Notes under the pieces: generated by a model
What the model saw: only the letters and a program-made list of their open reading frames with translations
Database searches by the model: none
What the model was told of the DNA's origin: nothing
DNA from: Chromera velia
Taxonomy: Eukaryota; Sar; Chromeraceae
DNA: 48,235 nt
Direction of reading: 5' to 3'
NCBI GenBank assembly: GCA_018398765.1
Contig: JAHBMJ010004619.1
Location: 8,150 to 56,384 of the forward strand
Shown here: in pieces, positions 44,323 to 48,235 of the stretch
Layout of the letters: every line of letters starts with the position of its first letter
Position numbering within the stretch: the first letter of the stretch is position 1
Made by a program: the position numbers and the translations under genes

Positions 44323-45301
44323 TCAACTTTTATCTGAATTTGAAAAATCAGCGCCCGCCACGACAATACGCTGAACGAGACCACCTCCCTGCGCCTGGAG
44401 GCCGGCAAGGAAGAGTATGGGGTTCGCCACCGTGAGAACTCCGGCCCCCTCCCCTCTCTTTTCCTGCTCGCCGTCCCTGTCCACCCCAATCAGACACTGA
44501 GGGAACCCGAACGGCCCCCCGGCGGGACGTGGAGGGATCGGGAGGAAGGCAGAGGGACGGAACCGGATACCGATCTGCCGACACACACTCGGTATCACCT
44601 GCCCCGTCCCTCCCTCCCCGTCTTCCACCCACACTCCCGTCAGGGGATCAACGAACAAATACGCAGCCCCACGCGCATGCCACGCAACAGTTCGTATGAA
44701 ATGACGCAACGCCGCAGCGAAAGGAACCGCTGCCCGCCGCCCCGCCGCCAGGGGCCCCAAAGACTCCCCCGAAGAATTCGGACCGTCTGAGCTTGCGGGC
44801 AGGTTGGCGTACGCGCTGCTGGCCCCAGAAGGCAAAAGTCCGCTCTCCTCCCGTCTCCTCTTCCTTCCCCCCAGACCATCCCCACCCGAGTCCAACCCCA
44901 TATCGTCATGATCCCCAGAAGAGGAAGAGGAAGACGCACAGAGAGAGGGGTCCAGCAAAAGGACGGCGTCGAAGGATCCCTCTTCCCATCTGCATCCAAT
45001 CAATCAATCATTCATTCTTTTATCATATGATCTGCATGCACGACGAGCATCTGCGACAGCGACTTGAATACCGGAGGCGCCTCCAGACAGTCACTGGCCA
45101 AATAGTCAAATGCCGAAGCAAAAGAGGCACCAGCACAGTGGAGAAGAAGAAAACAAAAACGCAAGGGACAACCAAATCATCTGCTCTTCACTCATTAAAA
45201 GACGGAAAAAAAGGTCGGTTCGAGCAGAGACAAAGCAAGAATGAGCCGAACAGGGCCGAACAGCACACACAGACAGATAGATAGACTGACAGACTACATT
45301 G

Positions 45302-45332
<31 letters not shown>

Positions 45333-47501
45333 CCAGACAGACAGACAGACAGACAGACAGGCAGACAGACAGACTGGAATAGGGGTCTCCACATATTTTC
45401 TGCCGTCCTTCTTCTCTCGAGGGCCTTCTCCAACACAGACGAGACGCCTGCACCGAGGCCTCTGCAGAGAGACGCAGAGAGGCAGACGAGCAGACCAATC
45501 ACTCCTCGTGCGTTCACATCAATGAGCGCATGAAAAAGTATAGAGGGTTTTCTAGATCAATGAATGTGTTCGTTAGCGTTTAGACCAGAACGCGAGATGC
45601 GTGAGACAGACAAATGAGTAAAAAATCGCAACAATGCGGGATGTTTGAAACGGCAGCAGCTCAGCCACGCACACGTAAATCTGGAAAAGAGTTTGCTTGA
45701 AGCCGTCCCCATTGCATTCATTCCATCAGCGCATGGAGAGAGAGAGACAGGACACTGTCAGTCAGTCAGCCAGACGCAGAAAGTTTTTCTTCTTTCTCTC
45801 TTGCTTCAAGGTGCGCTACTTTCCAATCTGATCACCGGCCGTCCCCCCCCACCCTTCCAACTCCTAATTTCACTCACGCACCTTGGCGGAGGAGGGAGGA
45901 GGTTCAGTTCCTCGTTCATGCGCATGCGGAGAAGCCCGGCGCTGCGCCGTTATACACACATACACATACGCATTCATGCACACACATGCATGCATGCACA
46001 AACGCACGCACAGCTCCCTGAAGAGAAACAAATCGGAGCAGGGGGGGGAGAGAAGAAAGCGTATCCCAACCTTTTCCCACGATAAGAGGAAGAAAACGAA
46101 GCGGTAGAGCTGAAAAAAAAAAACAGGGAAACCGAAGAACGGCATGGCATGGTTATTTTGCCTTTCCATCCTGCGTGTCTTCCATGTCTTCTTTTTCTTT
46201 TCACAGACAGAGCACGCTGCAAGAGGAAAACAGACGAGGAGGGAATTTGAAACAAGCAACTGCACAGACACACGAGAGATGAGAGAGAGAAAGAGAGAGA
46301 GAGAGCAGACTGACGTAGCTGCCCGTATGAGCGCCAGAGCATAAGGCGAGTCGATCGGAGGTCCCCCCAACAAGAGGCAATGGGGGTCCAACGGAGAGGC
46401 CACCCAGAAGTGAGGGGGGAGGGGGGGGGCCTCCTCCTCATATCCCCCATCTTGCTGCTGTTGGAGGAACTCGGAAACTGCGCGGCGACTTCTGCAAGCG
46501 TAGAAGACCACAAAAATAAAGGGACGCGCACAGAACGAGCGACCGCTTTAAAGTGAAACAACAAGACTTCGATGGATACACAAATCCTGAAGGATTTTCA
46601 GTGAAAAAGGGAGGGAAAGCTCCCGAGACAGAACGGGGCAACAGAACAAAAATGGAGAAAGGCAAGAGGTTCAACTGGAAAAAAAGGTCTGATGGATGGA
46701 CACACGGACCTTTCAAATGCCTCCCTGAGTCTCTTTGCGACTTTCGTTTTTCCTCCCGCTCCCTGTGTCCGTGCTTCTTTTTCTTCTTCTTCTGTCACGC
46801 CAACCATCCCGTCTCTCCCCCCCGTTCCAGGAGGTGAGGGGTCAACCAGGAGGGGCGTTGACGTCCAGTCGCGGGTCGAGAGGAGTAGCAGGAATCTGTA
46901 TATGCCATACACATTCACGTGTGCAACCACACACGCTCATGAGCACACACTGTCTCCGATTTTCACTGGCACATTTTCTCTCACACAGACGGAGAGAAAA
47001 CGGAAGAACAGGTCGTGGCAGAGGGAACCATCGAGCAGACAAACACACAGACCCTATCGTTTCCTCTTTCCCCAGCAAAGAACAACAAGCAGCGACCAAC
47101 CTTGAGAGTGCAACGTGGGGACTCTGGGGAGATCCCGCAAACCCCAAGGGGCATATGCTCTCCCCCCCTCCCTCTTCATCCTCCCCCGTCTCCTTCCACG
47201 CCCCCCCCGCCTCCCCCATAAACAGAGACGCCACGATCATTTCCACAAGCTCCTCGTTCCACGAGAGGGCAGCAGAGGGACAAAGAGACGGATCACCCAC
47301 TGACCCCCCCAGTTCCCTGTCTCCCTCGCCCTCTCCATCAGACACCGATGGAGGCAGGTGCCTCGCAGCCCACTGCTTACAAAGGGCGACAGACGGCGGG
47401 AAGGCGGGACACCGGAGGCCGAGGGCGTGCAGGCGCGACCGGAGGGCAGGGCGCCACCACAGAGTGCGAAGGTCCGCGAAGACAGAAGGCCGGGGGCGCA
47501 C
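44323..47501 (-). CDS. NOL6/Utp22 (Nrap) family protein, C-terminal part
   Basis: Minus exons: 47501-47101, 46895-about 46847, 46491-46315, 45941-45882, 45461-45375, 45093-45058, 44989-44323 (stop). Landmarks in family order: LRSRLHALGLRCPAF, VALCKQWAARHL and EELVEMIVASLFM (compare HPAFSGVARLAKRWVRAQLL and LDLVAAALFL of NOL6); RFLLLLSTRDWTSTPLLVD; HFWVASPLDP...GGPPIDSPYALALI; WRPLFHDC; FDAVLLLDPS; GAAYLFVDPLTGVW; and the C-terminal GGGLVQRIV. NOL6/Utp22 is an SSU-processome (UTP-C) component needed for 18S rRNA maturation in the nucleolus. The last exon has a Ser/Gly-rich insertion with RKRRRE. The link between 46847 and 46491 is incomplete (a small exon is probably missed), as is the donor at 45058. 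The N-terminal half lies beyond the window. Confidence 0.78.
45299..45374. repeat. (CAGG)n/(CAGA)n array, donor-adjacent
   Basis: On the minus strand this reads (gtct)n then (cctg)n and begins directly at the donor of the NOL6-like exon 45461-45375. Confidence 0.85.
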
Positions 47502-47816
47502 CTGCACATGTGCATGCAATGCAGGGGGGCGATTCGGATCGAGGAACTTGACACGTCATCATGTGCTACCAGCACACTTCTCCCTTCTTCAGTCATTTTC
47601 ACACTCTTTCGCTCTCTCTTGTATGTGGGGAGGGGGTGGATGGGTTGGGGTCGGGGTGGAAGGATGTGGGCACTTTGCAGCGGTGATGGAAGTGCAATAG
47701 CACTGAGGATTGGCGTGCTTGGGATATGTACAACATATTTTTTCCCTTCTTCCTTTTTCCAATGGTCCATTCAACCCCTTGTGTTTTGCATTCTATGAGA
47801 GTTGTGCCTACCTGAC

Positions 47817-47897
47817 ATCAGCATCGACAGCCAACGGCCTGTGTCCGGAGGGGGCAGCACATACGCCGTTGAAGTTGGAATCATGAACAAAAACAGT
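47817..47897 (-). CDS. Possible further upstream exon of the NOL6-like gene
   Basis: Bounded by a ctcggcag acceptor and either GAT|gtcagg (phase 0, compatible with the next exon at 47501) or CAG|gtaggc (47812, not compatible in this frame). The frame reads TVFVHDSNFNGVCAAPSGH. Family similarity is too weak to be sure. The interval 47502-47816 looks intronic. Confidence 0.3.
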
Positions 47898-48235
47898 CTG
47901 CCGAGGACACAGAAACAGACAAAGAGCCCTGTGACTTCACAGACAGGCAGACAGACCTTCCAAACAGGTTCGAAGGCGCACGCAAGAGAGGCGCTATTGA
48001 GGAGCTCACGTGGATGGACGACGCGGACCCGGAAGGTTGCCTGAATGAATACACGATGAAACGAATAATCAATCCATCTGGCTCTGCGCTTGTGAGGCAA
48101 AGAGGCGGGTCACAGAGTGCATCTAGCTGTCTCGACTACAAGGGCGGAGGAAAGAGAGAGAGCATAACACGAGGAGTCAGGAAGGAAGGAAGAAGGGGTG
48201 AGAGTGATGAGCGAAAGGAATCGATTTCAGACGAA
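47898..48235. other. Right edge, presumed intron or upstream exons of the NOL6-like gene
   Basis: Purine-rich and CAGA-rich sequence. I could not place an exon with confidence before the window ends. Confidence 0.35.

Noticed and set aside
1-48235. Bacterial operons, tRNA, rRNA or CRISPR features
   Set aside because: The spliced genes mark this as eukaryotic nuclear DNA. No RNA gene was recognised by eye; a tRNA or snRNA covariance search would be needed to exclude small ones.

Overview
This window is nuclear DNA of an intron-rich eukaryote. It has no operons and no ribosome binding sites. Exons are short (35-1,100 bp) and bounded by GT...AG introns, very often with tgcag acceptors. Introns are packed with pyrimidine-rich microsatellites, and proteins carry Ala/Gly/Ser-rich tracts. 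The gene content and style fit an alveolate alga best, with a chromerid such as Chromera or Vitrella as my guess; this is an inference and not proven. All gene models were built by eye, by requiring splice sites, compatible phases and family similarity.

Layout: (1) 1-4,782 is simple-sequence-rich DNA with a few possible minus-strand exons. (2) 4,783-9,647 (minus) is a seven-exon gene for a glycine-rich, partly acidic protein I do not recognise. (3) 9,648-10,455 is a shared upstream region. (4) 10,456-24,076 (plus) is a gene of about 25 exons encoding a chromodomain, a Lys/Ser-rich linker, a C4HC3 PHD finger, a PINIT domain and an SP-RING: a SIZ/PIAS-type SUMO E3 ligase fused to a chromodomain. 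This is the most interesting object here. (5) 24.1-28.9 kb is intergenic, AT-richer DNA with a minus-strand LINE fragment and a possible MITE. (6) 29,012-35,175 (minus) is a TBCCD1-like gene (TBCC-domain protein of centrioles and basal bodies) in about 14 exons. (7) 35.2-44.3 kb is a transposon island. It holds a decayed chromodomain-bearing Ty3/gypsy element with two LTRs, a degenerate CxxCGG zinc-finger repeat ORF, and a second LINE fragment flanked by direct repeats of about 102 bp. (8) 44,323 to the right edge (minus) is the C-terminal half of a NOL6/Utp22 (Nrap) ribosome-biogenesis protein, running off the window.

Two themes recur. First, about half of the assigned 5' splice sites have C at +3 (gtcagt, gtcggt, gtctgt, gtccgt), and many introns open with a tandem tetranucleotide array in register with the donor. 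Second, short local duplications span exon-intron junctions. Two are direct copies in the SUMO ligase gene, one is an inverted copy in TBCCD1 that would fold over a 5' splice site, and one more is possible at the left end. The SUMO ligase gene is head-to-head with the unknown gene, whose product has two psi-K-x-E SUMO consensus sites and SIM-like acidic motifs.
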